NCBI GenBank assembly: GCA_021827255.1 | Contig: JAKAWO010000219.1 | Location: forward strand, 1-5,348 | Direction of reading: 5' to 3' | From: Acidobacteriota bacterium | Lineage (GTDB): Bacteria > Acidobacteriota > Terriglobia > UBA7540 | DNA: 5,348 bases | Part shown: piece by piece, positions 5,312 to 5,348 of the stretch | Layout: every line of letters starts with the position of its first letter | How positions within the stretch are numbered: the first letter of the stretch is position 1 | The notes under the pieces: model-generated | What the model was told of the DNA's origin: nothing | Database searches by the model: none | Seen by the model: the letters and a program-made list of their open reading frames with translations, nothing else | Translations under genes and position numbers: made by a program

Positions 5312-5348
5312 CTCAGCAGGGAAGACTTCACCATCCCGCCAGGCTCGA

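Overview
This GC-rich window most likely comes from the chromosome of an uncultivated soil or sediment bacterium of the Acidobacteriota. That placement is inference. It rests on the gene order, on a ParB that resembles acidobacterial ParB-like proteins as I recall them, on a Tat-exported oxidoreductase, and on a double-hairpin intergenic repeat of a type I associate with acidobacterial genomes. I could not run any database search.

Region 1 (2-2858) is a rightward gene cluster: the 3' half of miaB (tRNA methylthiotransferase), a DUF151 'bifunctional nuclease' gene, parA and parB. The gaps are 54 and 72 bp, followed by an 11-bp overlap, so co-transcription is likely. parA and parB are probably translationally coupled. 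ParA (deviant Walker ATPase) and ParB (CTPase clamp with a helix-turn-helix) form a chromosome-partition pair. MiaB modifies A37 of tRNAs, and the nuclease's role here is unknown.

Region 2 (2856-3211) has no gene but is highly structured. It reads as two small palindrome-ended elements placed end to end: 2858-2986 (129 bp) and 2989-3111 (123 bp). A TA dinucleotide lies before, between and after them, and each of the three junctions reads CTAG. Their termini resemble each other. This fits non-autonomous miniature elements (MITEs) mobilised by an IS630-type transposase, although no transposase is present. The left junction is the parB stop codon itself (TA from the target plus G from the element). 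Removing both elements in silico leaves a stop codon followed directly by a 15-bp-arm hairpin at 3114-3158, possibly the original parB 3' structure. The left element carries a striking pair of adjacent hairpins (2893-2929).

Region 3 (3212-4213) is a YpdA/Bdr-like FAD/NAD(P)H oxidoreductase, related to bacillithiol disulfide reductase. It lacks the cysteine found in the Firmicutes GGGPCG motif and has Thr there instead.

Region 4 (4214-5311) has a candidate extended -10 promoter and a near-perfect Shine-Dalgarno sequence, followed by an aldo/keto reductase with an intact catalytic tetrad behind a twin-arginine signal peptide. The last 37 bases hold nothing I can identify.

I see no tRNA, rRNA, CRISPR array, phage gene or intact insertion sequence. 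The most interesting part is the tandem element chain grafted onto the parB stop codon. The protein-coding genes all belong to recognisable families.
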